A DNA stretch of 64,000 nt from Bacteroides ovatus (GTDB lineage Bacteria > Bacteroidota > Bacteroidia > Bacteroidales > Bacteroidaceae): the NCBI RefSeq assembly GCF_001314995.1, contig NZ_CP012938.1, forward strand, positions 4,650,001 to 4,714,000. Direction: 5' to 3'. Of the stretch, positions 27,860 through 35,765 are shown in pieces. Numbering within the stretch: position 1 is the first letter of the stretch; each line of letters starts with the position of its first letter. Under the pieces are notes generated by a model. That model was not told where the DNA came from. It worked only from the letters and a program-made list of their open reading frames with translations, and made no database searches. The translations under genes and the position numbers were made by a program.

Positions 27860-27980
27860 CGGTTTATCGTTAAAAATGAAACGATAAACCGTAAATGATA
27901 AATCGGAAACAATAAAGAGTGTATTGGAGCTCTCTTTAAAAGTATTACCCCTGTTACAGTTCAATTTGTAACAGGGGTAA
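27860..27980. terminator. Two strong hairpins between convergent genes
   Basis: The first stem is CGGTTTATCGTT (27860-27871) with 27880-27891, a 12-base perfect match. The second is TTACCCCTGTTACA (27945-27958) with 27967-27980, a 14-base perfect match with an eight-base loop. They lie between the plus-strand synthetase and the minus-strand M16 gene, so the second probably ends transcription in both directions. Confidence 0.75.
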
Positions 27981-28040
27981 ACTTTGTGTTTAGGGGGGCT
28001 TTTGACACCTGCTAATTATTTATGGCCGGCTCGTTTCTTT

Positions 28041-30959
28041 TTAGTATCCGAAAATCTGTTCTTGGGTCAATTCTTCAATAGGACCTACAGCTTTCAATTT
28101 ATCCAGCTCCAAATCTTTCTTATCTCCCAGGATGCAATAAACATACGTACGTCCTTTTACCCATTGCTTTTGGAAATCGACAATATCTTTTAGCGACATG
28201 TTCTGTATGTCGTTGTAGAGCTTGATGCGCGGGTCTACGTTTTGCCCTAAATCTTGTGCATTGATATAACTCCAGATAATGTCACCTTTGATGATACGTT
28301 CGGTGCGCAGACGGTTGGTTAATCCGTCTTTAGCCAGTTTGAAAGCAGCTTCGGATTCCGGCATATTATTGATGATGTCATTAAATGTAGTGACGGCATC
28401 AATCATTTTGTCGTTTTGCGTGGCAATCTGTGTACGTAGTACATAGGGATACTTCAAGTAGCTCGGCGGCATTATGCTAGCCCAGGCGGAATAAGCCAAT
28501 CCACGTGTTTCACGCATTTCCTGGAAGACGATAGAGTTCATGCCCCCTCCGAAGTATTCATCATATAATGCGCGGATAGGTTCAATGGCAGGATCATACT
28601 TCTTATCGAGATTGGATATCTGTGCCATGTATATTTGCTTGGCGTCATAAGGAGCTACTAGAACTTTAGTGACGGGAGTTTCGAGATAAGAATACTCGTT
28701 TCCGGCAGGAATATCCTTCAGGGCTGCCGGAACCTGATGATATTGGTTGATGGTAGCCAGTAAATCTTTGCTGCTGCTTGGGCCGTAGTATAAAATACGG
28801 TGCTTGTAGCTGTTCTGATTGTGAATCCGGTCTACCAGTTCCTGTGGATTCATATTTGTCAGTTCCGCCTCCGTCAGTAGATTGGTGGCAGGGGATTTGG
28901 GACCGTACATGGCAAAGCTCATCAAACGGGAGAAGTTCTGTCCCTGATTCAGTTTGGCGTCCGAACGGGCTTTCAGTATATCGCTGGTCATATTAGTATA
29001 GGCTTCCTTATTAACCTGCGCATCTGCCAGTAGCTTTTCGAATAATTGTACGGCAGCAGGCATATTCTCATTCAGTCCGGAAAGTACGACATACGTGCGT
29101 TCGTTACCCGGAGAAACATAGAAAGTACAAGCCAGGCGATAGAATTCACTTTTCAGTTCTTCCGGTGTCATGTCCGAAGTACCGAGATATTCGAGATAAT
29201 CGAATGCTGTTCCCAAAGCTTTGTCATGGTTGTTTCCCATATCAAAGACATAAATCAATTGGAACAGGTCATTGGCTACATTCTGTTTGTAAAGAACCGG
29301 AATATCCGATTTTGCCTTTAATTGGCTCATATCCTTTTGATAATCGAGAAACACTGGTTCAATCGGTTTGACTGCGCTTTCCTGTACCTCCACAAGGAAC
29401 GGGCTGGCTACATCACGATTGGTTATGATAGGAGTAATCTCCGGTTTCGTCATCTTCTTTTCGTTCGGGTCTTTTCCTTGCTTTTTGTAGATAACGGCAT
29501 AATTATCTTCTTTCAGGTATTTGTTGGCGAACGCTACGATGTCTTCTTTGGTCAGTTTGGCCATGCGGTCGATGGCAGTAACTTCATTTTTCCAGTCTGT
29601 GCCGTTAATAAATGAGTTGACAAACATATCGGCACGTCCTTCGTTGCTTTCCATGTTTTGCAGTTCACCGAGTTTGAAATTGTTGATGTTCGCTTCCAGC
29701 ATTTTCTCGTCGAACTCTCCGGCACGGAGCTTTTTGATTTCGCTGAGTAGCAAGTCTTTCACTTCTTCCAGTGTTTGTCCTTGTTTAGGAAGTCCTCCTA
29801 GCAGCAATGCAGAGTAATCTGCCAGTCCCATCGGGTAACCGTAACTATTCAAGACCTTCTGTTGCTGGTTCAGGTCAAGGTCGATAAGTCCTGCCTTTCC
29901 ATTGTATAATACTTGCGAAACGACTTGCAGGATTTCAAAATCCTTGTCGGATACACCGGGGAATCTCCAAGCCAATGCAACGCTTTCGGCATCCGGACCT
30001 AACACCTCTTTTACAACAGGTTGCGTGATTGGCGCCTCTTTCGGAAGGTCCAGTTTCGGGAGTTCCGGATTGGGTTTCAATCCACCAAAATATTTATCGA
30101 TTAATGCAATTGTTGCATCCGGGTCTAAATCGCCAGACATACAGATTGCCATATTGTTGGGCACATACCATTGTTTATAGTAGTTCTTGATATTCGTGAT
30201 AGAAGGATTCTTTAGGTTCTCCTGTGTACCTAACACAGTCTGCGTTCCATAAGGATGCTTGGGAAAAAGAGAAGAAAAAATAGCTTCCTGCACTTTGCTG
30301 TTGTCACGGGTGAGTGACATATTTTTCTCTTCATATACAGCTTCCAATTCAGTATGGAAACCACGAATTACATTGTTTTCAAAACGATCTGCCTGAATCT
30401 TCGCCCAGTTGTCTATCTGGTTGGAAGGAATGTCTTCCTGATAGACCGTCTGGTCATACCAGGTATAAGCATTGCTGCCGGTAGATCCGATGGCTGCCAT
30501 TAATTTGTCATATTCATTAGGGATAGCATACTTGGAAGCTTCGTAAGAAAGGCTGTCGATGGTGTGGTAGATCGCCTTACGTTCCGCTTCATCCGTAGTC
30601 TTACGATAAATTTCGAACTGTTGTTCGATTGCATCCAGCAGAGGCTTTTCGGCCGCGTAGTCTTGTGTGCCAAACTTGTCGGTGCCTTTAAACATGAGAT
30701 GTTCGAAATAATGGGCAAGTCCCGTCGTTTCTGCCGGGTCATTCTTCCCGCCCACTCTTACTGCGATAAATGTTTGTATGCGCGGAGTTTCCTTGTTTAC
30801 GGTGAGGTAAACCTTTAGTCCGTTATCCAGTGTGTAAATGCGGGCTTTTAGCGGGTCATTGGGCACTGTTTCGTAGCTATACTTCTTTTGTGAGCTACAG
30901 CTGCAAATCACTAATGCCAGGAAGAGTGACAAGCAAGAAAGTTTCAATCGTTTGTTCAT
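28041..30959 (-). CDS. M16-family zinc metallopeptidase, two-repeat (pitrilysin/insulinase-like), lipoprotein
   Basis: A 972-residue protein from the ATG at 30959; the frame stays open 168 bases upstream but the extra N-terminus would bury the signal MNKRLKLSCLSLFLALVICSC. The N-terminal half is catalytic: H83-x-x-E86-H87 in TGLAHYFEHLMFKGTDKFG, with the distal glutamate in FHTELEAVYEEKN. Repeated M16 folds follow, and the second half (around VFDMGNNHDKALGTAFDYLEYLG and GGGMNSIVFQEMRETRGLAYS) lacks HxxEH, as is normal for the paired non-catalytic half. M16 enzymes degrade small peptides in a closed chamber. The lipid anchor puts it in the periplasm or at the outer membrane. Its promoter overlaps the upstream control region of prfB. 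Confidence 0.92.
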   Translation of the reverse strand: MNKRLKLSCLSLFLALVICSCSSQKKYSYETVPNDPLKARIYTLDNGLKVYLTVNKETPRIQTFIAVRVGGKNDPAETTGLAHYFEHLMFKGTDKFGTQDYAAEKPLLDAIEQQFEIYRKTTDEAERKAIYHTIDSLSYEASKYAIPNEYDKLMAAIGSTGSNAYTWYDQTVYQEDIPSNQIDNWAKIQADRFENNVIRGFHTELEAVYEEKNMSLTRDNSKVQEAIFSSLFPKHPYGTQTVLGTQENLKNPSITNIKNYYKQWYVPNNMAICMSGDLDPDATIALIDKYFGGLKPNPELPKLDLPKEAPITQPVVKEVLGPDAESVALAWRFPGVSDKDFEILQVVSQVLYNGKAGLIDLDLNQQQKVLNSYGYPMGLADYSALLLGGLPKQGQTLEEVKDLLLSEIKKLRAGEFDEKMLEANINNFKLGELQNMESNEGRADMFVNSFINGTDWKNEVTAIDRMAKLTKEDIVAFANKYLKEDNYAVIYKKQGKDPNEKKMTKPEITPIITNRDVASPFLVEVQESAVKPIEPVFLDYQKDMSQLKAKSDIPVLYKQNVANDLFQLIYVFDMGNNHDKALGTAFDYLEYLGTSDMTPEELKSEFYRLACTFYVSPGNERTYVVLSGLNENMPAAVQLFEKLLADAQVNKEAYTNMTSDILKARSDAKLNQGQNFSRLMSFAMYGPKSPATNLLTEAELTNMNPQELVDRIHNQNSYKHRILYYGPSSSKDLLATINQYHQVPAALKDIPAGNEYSYLETPVTKVLVAPYDAKQIYMAQISNLDKKYDPAIEPIRALYDEYFGGGMNSIVFQEMRETRGLAYSAWASIMPPSYLKYPYVLRTQIATQNDKMIDAVTTFNDIINNMPESEAAFKLAKDGLTNRLRTERIIKGDIIWSYINAQDLGQNVDPRIKLYNDIQNMSLKDIVDFQKQWVKGRTYVYCILGDKKDLELDKLKAVGPIEELTQEQIFGY

Positions 30960-30986
30960 AATATGACAACATTTTAATAACAAAAA

Positions 30987-30994
30987 CAAAGGTA
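30987..30994 (-). promoter_or_regulatory. Bacteroides -7 box for M16 gene
   Basis: On the minus strand the sequence reads TACCTTTG (TAnnTTTG), 27 bases before the chosen M16 start codon, which supports that start over the longer open frame. Confidence 0.55.
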
Positions 30995-31007
30995 GCAGAA
31001 TTTTGCT

Positions 31008-31015
31008 TATCTTTG
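31008..31015 (+). promoter_or_regulatory. Bacteroides -7 box for prfB
   Basis: TATCTTTG fits TAnnTTTG, 43 bases before the prfB ATG at 31059. It is back to back with the M16 promoter box. Confidence 0.55.
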
Positions 31016-31058
31016 TCCCCGATATCTGAAATTTGTAAATAATAAAATTGTAAATCAA

Positions 31059-32175
31059 ATGATTACTATTGAACAACTTAAAGACGTGAAAGAGCGCACT
31101 GATGCGCTGAGGAGGTATCTTTGACATCGACGGGAAGAAAATTCAAGTCGAAGAAGAGCAATTAAGAACACAAGCTCCGGGATTCTGGGATGACCAGAAG
31201 AGAGCCGAAGCTCAAATGAAACTGGTGAAAGACCTGCAAAAGTGGATTGAGGGTTACAACGAACTCAAAACGCTGGCAGACGAACTCGAACTGGCATTTG
31301 ATTTCTATAAAGAAGAACTGGTGACTGAGGAAGATGTAGATGCTGCTTATGCAAAAGCCAGTGAGGCGGTAGAGGCACTCGAACTCAAAAATATGCTTCG
31401 TGATGAAGCCGACCAGATGGATTGTGTGCTGAAAATCAATTCAGGTGCCGGTGGTACGGAAAGTCAGGACTGGGCTTCCATGTTGATGCGTATGTATCTG
31501 CGTTATGCCGAGACGAATGGTTATAAAGCTACCATTGCCAACCTTCAGGAAGGGGATGAAGCCGGAATCAAGACTTGTACTATCAATATCGAAGGTGACT
31601 TTGCTTATGGTTATTTGAAAGGAGAGAACGGTGTGCACCGTTTGGTTCGTGTTTCTCCCTACAATGCGCAGGGTAAACGTATGACCTCTTTTGCTTCTGT
31701 GTTTGTTACTCCGTTGGTAGATGACAGTATTGAAGTTAATATTTTGCCTGCCAATATCTCTTGGGATACGTTCCGAAGCGGTGGTGCCGGTGGACAGAAT
31801 GTGAATAAGGTGGAGTCCGGTGTCCGTTTGCGTTATCAGTATAAAGACCCTTATACCGGTGAGGAAGAAGAAATCCTGATCGAGAATACCGAAACCCGTG
31901 ACCAACCGAAGAATCGTGAGAATGCAATGCGTCAGTTACGTTCTATCTTATATGATAAGGAATTGCAGCACCGTATGGCAGAACAGGCGAAGGTGGAAGC
32001 CGGTAAGAAGAAAATCGAATGGGGTTCTCAAATCCGAAGCTACGTATTTGATGACCGTCGTGTGAAAGACCACCGTACCAACTATCAAACCTCGGATGTG
32101 AACGGCGTGATGGATGGCAAAATAGATGGTTTTATCAAAGCTTATTTGATGGAGTTTTCTTCACAAGAATCATAA
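31059..32175 (+). CDS. prfB: Peptide chain release factor 2 with programmed +1 frameshift
   Basis: The gene is read as two joined parts: 31059-31121 (21 codons, starting MITIEQLKDVKERTDAL) and 31123-32175, giving 371 residues. The first part meets an in-frame TGA at 31122-31124. The shift site is CTT-TGA-C, preceded by the internal Shine-Dalgarno AGGAGG at 31110-31115, the classic RF2 autoregulatory arrangement in which low RF2 lets ribosomes slip +1 and make more RF2. The product carries the catalytic GGQ motif (SGGAGGQNVNKVESG) and a stop-codon recognition tripeptide region VRVSPYNAQGKRMTSF, SPY where SPF is usual. It recognises UGA and UAA and releases finished proteins on the ribosome. 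Taking the ATG at 31216 as start would lose the N-terminal domain. Confidence 0.97.
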
Positions 32176-32259
32176 AAAATAAAATTAGCAAGAATTATTT
32201 TTGGAAAGTTAATAGATTTGTACTTACTTTGTTAGCGTTGAACTTTAAAGCTAACTATT

Positions 32260-32394
32260 ATGGGTAAGGTGAAGAAAAAAGTAGCAATTAGTAAGAAAGA
32301 AGAAGAACAAGCCCAGAAGGTTGTCAAAATAGTGTTCGTCTCATTAATTATTTTGGCATTGATTATGCTGATCGCATTTTCCTTTTTCGGCTGA
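32260..32394 (+). CDS. Small single-pass membrane protein, 44 residues
   Basis: A short ORF beginning MGKVKKKVAISKKEEEQAQK, a strongly charged basic/acidic N-terminal half, then one hydrophobic helix VVKIVFVSLIILALIMLIAFSFFG reaching the C-terminus. It lies 84 bases after prfB on the same strand. The amphipathic charged part plus a tail anchor is coding-like, and the codons are normal for the region. I do not recognise the family and assign no function. It could be a conserved small inner-membrane protein translated with prfB or from its own promoter (TAGATTTG at 32213-32220 fits the -7 consensus). Confidence 0.65.
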   Translation: MGKVKKKVAISKKEEEQAQKVVKIVFVSLIILALIMLIAFSFFG

Positions 32395-32397
32395 TAA

Positions 32398-32494
32398 GTT
32401 CGCCACAAATTATACGGTTAACCCAGATTGTTTGGTTATTGATAGGATAAATATCAAATTCGATCTGTATTAATCTGCGTAATTTGTGGCGAAC
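32398..32494. repeat. Long palindromic intergenic repeat, 15-bp perfect arms
   Basis: GTTCGCCACAAATTA (32398-32412) is the exact inverse of 32480-32494. The similarity continues inward through an imperfect GATTAA/CAGAT segment, giving about 34 paired bases per arm. It resembles dispersed palindromes of Bacteroides genomes and may also act as the terminator of the 44-residue gene. Confidence 0.7.
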
Positions 32495-32594
32495 TCTTTG
32501 TTTTGTAATGCATTTGTGTTCTCTGTAATATAAATGTAACTTTTCTGTCATTTTCCCGTAGTTAATTTGTCATCTCCGTGTATCCTCACAGTTG

Positions 32595-32602
32595 TACTTT
32601 TG
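32595..32602 (+). promoter_or_regulatory. Bacteroides -7 box for porin gene
   Basis: TACTTTTG fits TAnnTTTG, 27 bases before the ATG at 32630. A TTTG at 32566-32569 lies upstream but 25 bases away, longer than usual for a -33 element. Confidence 0.5.
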
Positions 32603-32629
32603 CCGTGAATTTAGTAGCAGACAACTGAA

Positions 32630-33682
32630 ATGAGTAGAATCAGAACAACCGTCGTTATGCTTTTGCTGGCGACAATGGCCTTTGGACAGGCAAAAGAAGA
32701 TGCAGGGGATGGTAAGATGCTGGATAAACAGACCATGGAGTTTAAGGATTATCTGCCGGAGATTCACGGAACAATCCGGGGAAAGTACGAATATCAGACA
32801 GAAACAAGTGAAAGCCGTTTTGAAGTACGTAATGCACGCTTCAGTGTTTCGGGAAATGTGCATCCGATAGTTGCTTATAAAGCGGAAATCGACCTTTCCG
32901 ATGAAGGCTCTATCAAGATGCTTGATGCGTATGCACGTGTTTTTCCGGTGAAAGACCTGAATTTTACGATTGGTCAGATGCGCGTTCCTTTCACAATAGA
33001 CGCTCACCGCTCACCACATCAGCAGTATTTTGCCAACCGTTCATTCATTGCCAAGCAAGTAGGAAATGTGCGTGACGTTGGTTTTACGGCTGGCTATACG
33101 AATAAAGGTGGCTTCCCTTTTATCCTTGAAGGAGGATTATTCAACGGCTCCGGTTTGACCAATCAGAAAGAATGGCATAAAACGCTGAATTACTCCATAA
33201 AAGCACAGTTACTGCCTAATAAGAACTGGAATCTGACACTTAGCACCCAAATGATAAAACCGGAAAATGTACGGATTAATATGTACGATGCCGGTATCTA
33301 TTATCAGAATGACCGTTTTCATATTGAGGCGGAATATTTATATAAAATGTACGGCCACGAAGCATTTAAAGATGTTCATGCGGTGAATAGTTTTATTAAT
33401 TACGATTTACCATTAAAGAAAGTGTTCAATAAAATCTCTTTCCTGGCTCGCTATGATATGATGACCGATCATAGTGATGGCAAGATGGATGAAACGACAA
33501 AAGCTCTGATTATAAATGATTATGCCCGACATCGTGTGACGGGTGGAATCACGCTAAGTCTTTCCAAAGCTTTCATTGCCGACCTCCGATTGAACTTCGA
33601 GAAATATTTCTATAAGAACTCCGGCGTTCCAAAAGAATCGGAACGGGACAAAATCGTGATTGAGTTTATGACGAGATTCTGA
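32630..33682 (+). CDS. Phosphate-selective porin O/P-like outer-membrane protein
   Basis: A 350-residue protein with a signal peptide (MSRIRTTVVMLLLATMAFGQ). The body alternates strand-forming segments, with family-like phrases SRFEVRNARFSVSGNVHPIVAYKAEIDLS, KMLDAYARVFPVKDLNFTIGQMRVPFTID and a long HRVTGGITLSLSKAFIADLRLNFEKYFYK before a C-terminal FMTRF. This matches the OprO/OprP porin family. In Pseudomonas these form phosphate or polyphosphate channels; in Bacteroidota the same family is widespread and the solute is mostly unknown. It stands alone after a -7 box. A channel role in the outer membrane is well supported, its substrate is not. Confidence 0.85.
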   Translation: MSRIRTTVVMLLLATMAFGQAKEDAGDGKMLDKQTMEFKDYLPEIHGTIRGKYEYQTETSESRFEVRNARFSVSGNVHPIVAYKAEIDLSDEGSIKMLDAYARVFPVKDLNFTIGQMRVPFTIDAHRSPHQQYFANRSFIAKQVGNVRDVGFTAGYTNKGGFPFILEGGLFNGSGLTNQKEWHKTLNYSIKAQLLPNKNWNLTLSTQMIKPENVRINMYDAGIYYQNDRFHIEAEYLYKMYGHEAFKDVHAVNSFINYDLPLKKVFNKISFLARYDMMTDHSDGKMDETTKALIINDYARHRVTGGITLSLSKAFIADLRLNFEKYFYKNSGVPKESERDKIVIEFMTRF

Positions 33683-33695
33683 AATAAATTGAGAC

Positions 33696-33779
33696 TTGAA
33701 AATTGAGAATTAAGAATTGTAGTTTTCTGATACATGATGTGAGATGTCAAACTATCATTTTTTAATTCTCAATTTTCAA
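33696..33779. repeat. A/T-rich inverted repeat with 17-bp perfect arms upstream of CYTH gene
   Basis: TTGAAAATTGAGAATTA (33696-33712) is the exact inverse of 33763-33779, with a 50-base loop. It is placed between the porin stop and the CYTH -7 box. The wording (AATTGAGAATT / AATTCTCAATT) is a recurring type in Bacteroides intergenic DNA. It may end the porin transcript. Confidence 0.65.
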
Positions 33780-33788
33780 TTTTTAATT

Positions 33789-33796
33789 TATCTTTG
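33789..33796 (+). promoter_or_regulatory. -7 box almost touching the CYTH start codon
   Basis: TATCTTTG fits TAnnTTTG and ends only four bases before the ATG at 33801. If it is used, transcription starts at or next to the ATG and the mRNA is leaderless or nearly so. Confidence 0.5.
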
Positions 33797-33800
33797 TGCC

Positions 33801-34268
33801 ATGGCACAGGAAATAGAACGTAAATTTTTAGTTATCGGTGAATTCAAGTCTTCGGCTTTTGCGCAAAGTCACATTGTGCAGGGGTATATCAGTAGTGCTC
33901 GCGGGCGTACTGTCCGGGTTCGTATTCGGGATGATAAAGGTTATCTGACAATAAAGGGAGCTTCTAATGCTTCCGGTACCAGTCGTTATGAATGGGAAAA
34001 GGAACTGGCCTTATCAGAAGCAGAAGAATTGATGAGGCTTTGCGAACCGGGGATTATTGACAAGATCCGTTATTTGGTACGTAGTGGCAAACATGTATTT
34101 GAAGTCGACGAGTTTTATGGTGAGAATGAAGGACTTATTGTGGCAGAAGTAGAGTTGGAATCGGAAGATGAGGCTTTTGTAAAGCCCGACTTTATCGGTG
34201 AGGAGGTAACGGGCGACATACGCTACTATAACTCACAGCTAATGAAAAAACCGTATAAAACGTGGTGA
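33801..34268 (+). CDS. CYTH domain protein (triphosphate tunnel metalloenzyme family)
   Basis: A 155-residue protein from the ATG at 33801; a longer frame from 33744 crosses an intergenic repeat and the promoter box and is rejected. The N-terminus MAQEIERKFLV carries the CYTH signature ExExK (E4, E6, K8). Tunnel-lining charged residues continue in RTVRVRIRDDKGYLTIKG, SRYEWEKELALSEAEELM and FEVDEFYGENEGLIVAEVELESEDE. The family binds a triphosphate with divalent metal and includes short inorganic triphosphatases and class IV-like proteins. Activity here is probably tripolyphosphate hydrolysis, by family. No partner domain such as CHAD is attached. The MgtC-like gene starts 52 bases later on the same strand. 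Confidence 0.88.
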   Translation: MAQEIERKFLVIGEFKSSAFAQSHIVQGYISSARGRTVRVRIRDDKGYLTIKGASNASGTSRYEWEKELALSEAEELMRLCEPGIIDKIRYLVRSGKHVFEVDEFYGENEGLIVAEVELESEDEAFVKPDFIGEEVTGDIRYYNSQLMKKPYKTW

Positions 34269-34320
34269 GCGTTAACAAATAAACCGTATATTTGTTCTTA
34301 TATAAAAAAGAGAGCAGTAT

Positions 34321-35619
34321 ATGGATATGGAACAGTTGTACAGTTATGTGCCGCGTGAATTGGTTACTTTTGTTTTAGTAACCTTGTTTTCTTTATTAAT
34401 CGGACTTTCGCAACGTCGAATCAGTCTGAAGCGTGAGGGGGAAACTACTCTTTTCGGAACCGACCGCACCTTTACCTTTATTGGTATACTGGGTTACTTG
34501 CTTTATATCTTAGACCCTACGGATATGCGTCTGTTTATGGGAGGTGGAGCGGTATTGGGATTGCTGTTGGGATTAAACTATTATGTAAAGCAATCACAAT
34601 TTCATGTTTTTGGTGTAACTACCATCATTATTGCCCTGATTACTTATTGTATGGCTCCTATCGTAGCTACCCAACCTTCCTGGTTTTATGTTATGGTAGT
34701 TGTGACTGTGCTTCTGCTGACTGAACTCAAACATACTTTTACGGAGTTTGCGCAACGGATGAAGAATGATGAAATGATTACGTTAGCCAAGTTCTTGGCT
34801 ATCAGCGGTATCATATTACCGATGCTTCCGCATAAGAATCTGATTCCGGATATTAATCTTACTCCTTATTCTATTTGGTTGGCAACGGTAGTAGTATCCG
34901 GCATTTCCTATCTCTCTTATCTATTAAAAAGGTATGTATTCCATGAATCCGGCACGTTAGTTTCTGGTATTATTGGTGGATTATACAGCAGTACGGCTAC
35001 GATCTCGGTACTTGCCCGTAAAAGCCGAAAAGCATCAGAGCAGGAAGCGACTGATTATGTTGCTGCCATGTTGCTGGCTGTTAGCATGATGTTTCTGCGA
35101 TTTATGATACTGATACTTATTTTCAGTAGAGAAATCTTCCTGTCTATTTATCCATATCTGTTGACTATGGCTGTAGTCGCGGCTATTGTTGCCTGGTTTA
35201 TCCATTCCCGGCAAAAACGACCGGAAGACCAGTCTGCTGAAACAGAAGAGGATGATAGTAGCAACCCGTTGGAATTTAAAGTTGCTTTGATTTTTGCCGT
35301 ACTCTTTGTGATATTCACTTTCTTAACTCACTATACGTTAGTGTATGCGGGCACAGGCGGATTAAATCTCTTGTCTTTTGTTTCCGGTTTTAGTGATATA
35401 ACTCCTTTCATCTTAAACTTGTTGCAAAATACAGGTAGTGTGGCTGCATTGATAATTACTGCTTGTAGTATGCAGGCTATCATTAGCAATATAATGGTAA
35501 ATATGTTCTATGCTCTATTCTTTGCAGGGAAGGGAAGTAAACTTCGTCCTTGGATTTTGGGAGGATTCGGTGTGGTAATTGCTTGTAATCTCGTTTTGTT
35601 GCTGTTCTTTTATATTTAA
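34321..35619 (+). CDS. MgtC/DUF4010 family integral membrane protein
   Basis: A 432-residue polytopic membrane protein with about 12 hydrophobic segments. The N-terminal third resembles MgtC/SapB (LVTFVLVTLFSLLIGLSQRRISLKREGETTLFGTDRTFTFIGILGYLLY). The rest matches DUF4010 (GTLVSGIIGGLYSSTATISVLARKSRK, DYVAAMLLAVSMMFLRFMILILIF, and SVAALIITACSMQAIISNIMVNMFYALFFAGKG). Function of the family is not settled; MgtC relatives affect magnesium and phosphate homeostasis. The ATG at 34321 and the one at 34327 are both possible starts. It probably shares a transcript with the CYTH gene. Confidence 0.82.
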   Translation: MDMEQLYSYVPRELVTFVLVTLFSLLIGLSQRRISLKREGETTLFGTDRTFTFIGILGYLLYILDPTDMRLFMGGGAVLGLLLGLNYYVKQSQFHVFGVTTIIIALITYCMAPIVATQPSWFYVMVVVTVLLLTELKHTFTEFAQRMKNDEMITLAKFLAISGIILPMLPHKNLIPDINLTPYSIWLATVVVSGISYLSYLLKRYVFHESGTLVSGIIGGLYSSTATISVLARKSRKASEQEATDYVAAMLLAVSMMFLRFMILILIFSREIFLSIYPYLLTMAVVAAIVAWFIHSRQKRPEDQSAETEEDDSSNPLEFKVALIFAVLFVIFTFLTHYTLVYAGTGGLNLLSFVSGFSDITPFILNLLQNTGSVAALIITACSMQAIISNIMVNMFYALFFAGKGSKLRPWILGGFGVVIACNLVLLLFFYI

Positions 35620-35676
35620 GAAATAGAGTAATAGGTTCTTTTTCATAGGCTCAAATTCTAGTAATTTATTATTTTG

Positions 35677-35758
35677 TCGAATATAATCGATAAAATAGAG
35701 ATATTTTTATCGATTATATTCGATAAAAATAGTCTATATTTGTCGAATATAATCGATA
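35677..35758. promoter_or_regulatory. Three copies of TCGAATATAATCGATA around the -7 box of the DUF4143 ATPase
   Basis: TCGAATATAATCGATAAAA at 35677-35695 occurs inverted at 35705-35723 (19 of 19 bases) and again directly at 35743-35758 as TCGAATATAATCGATA. The -7 box TATATTTG at 35735-35742 lies between copies two and three, and the ATG is at 35766. The geometry is that of operator sites that would block the promoter, although a dispersed repeat associated with this gene family is an alternative. Confidence 0.65.
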
Positions 35759-35765
35759 ATGTAAA

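Noticed and set aside
30960..31127. N-terminal extension of the M16 peptidase
   Set aside because: It crosses two promoter boxes and the prfB start and hides the lipoprotein signal.
31216..32175. prfB as a single uninterrupted ORF starting at 31216
   Set aside because: It would lack the N-terminal domain; the complete RF2 is obtained by the +1 shift at 31122.
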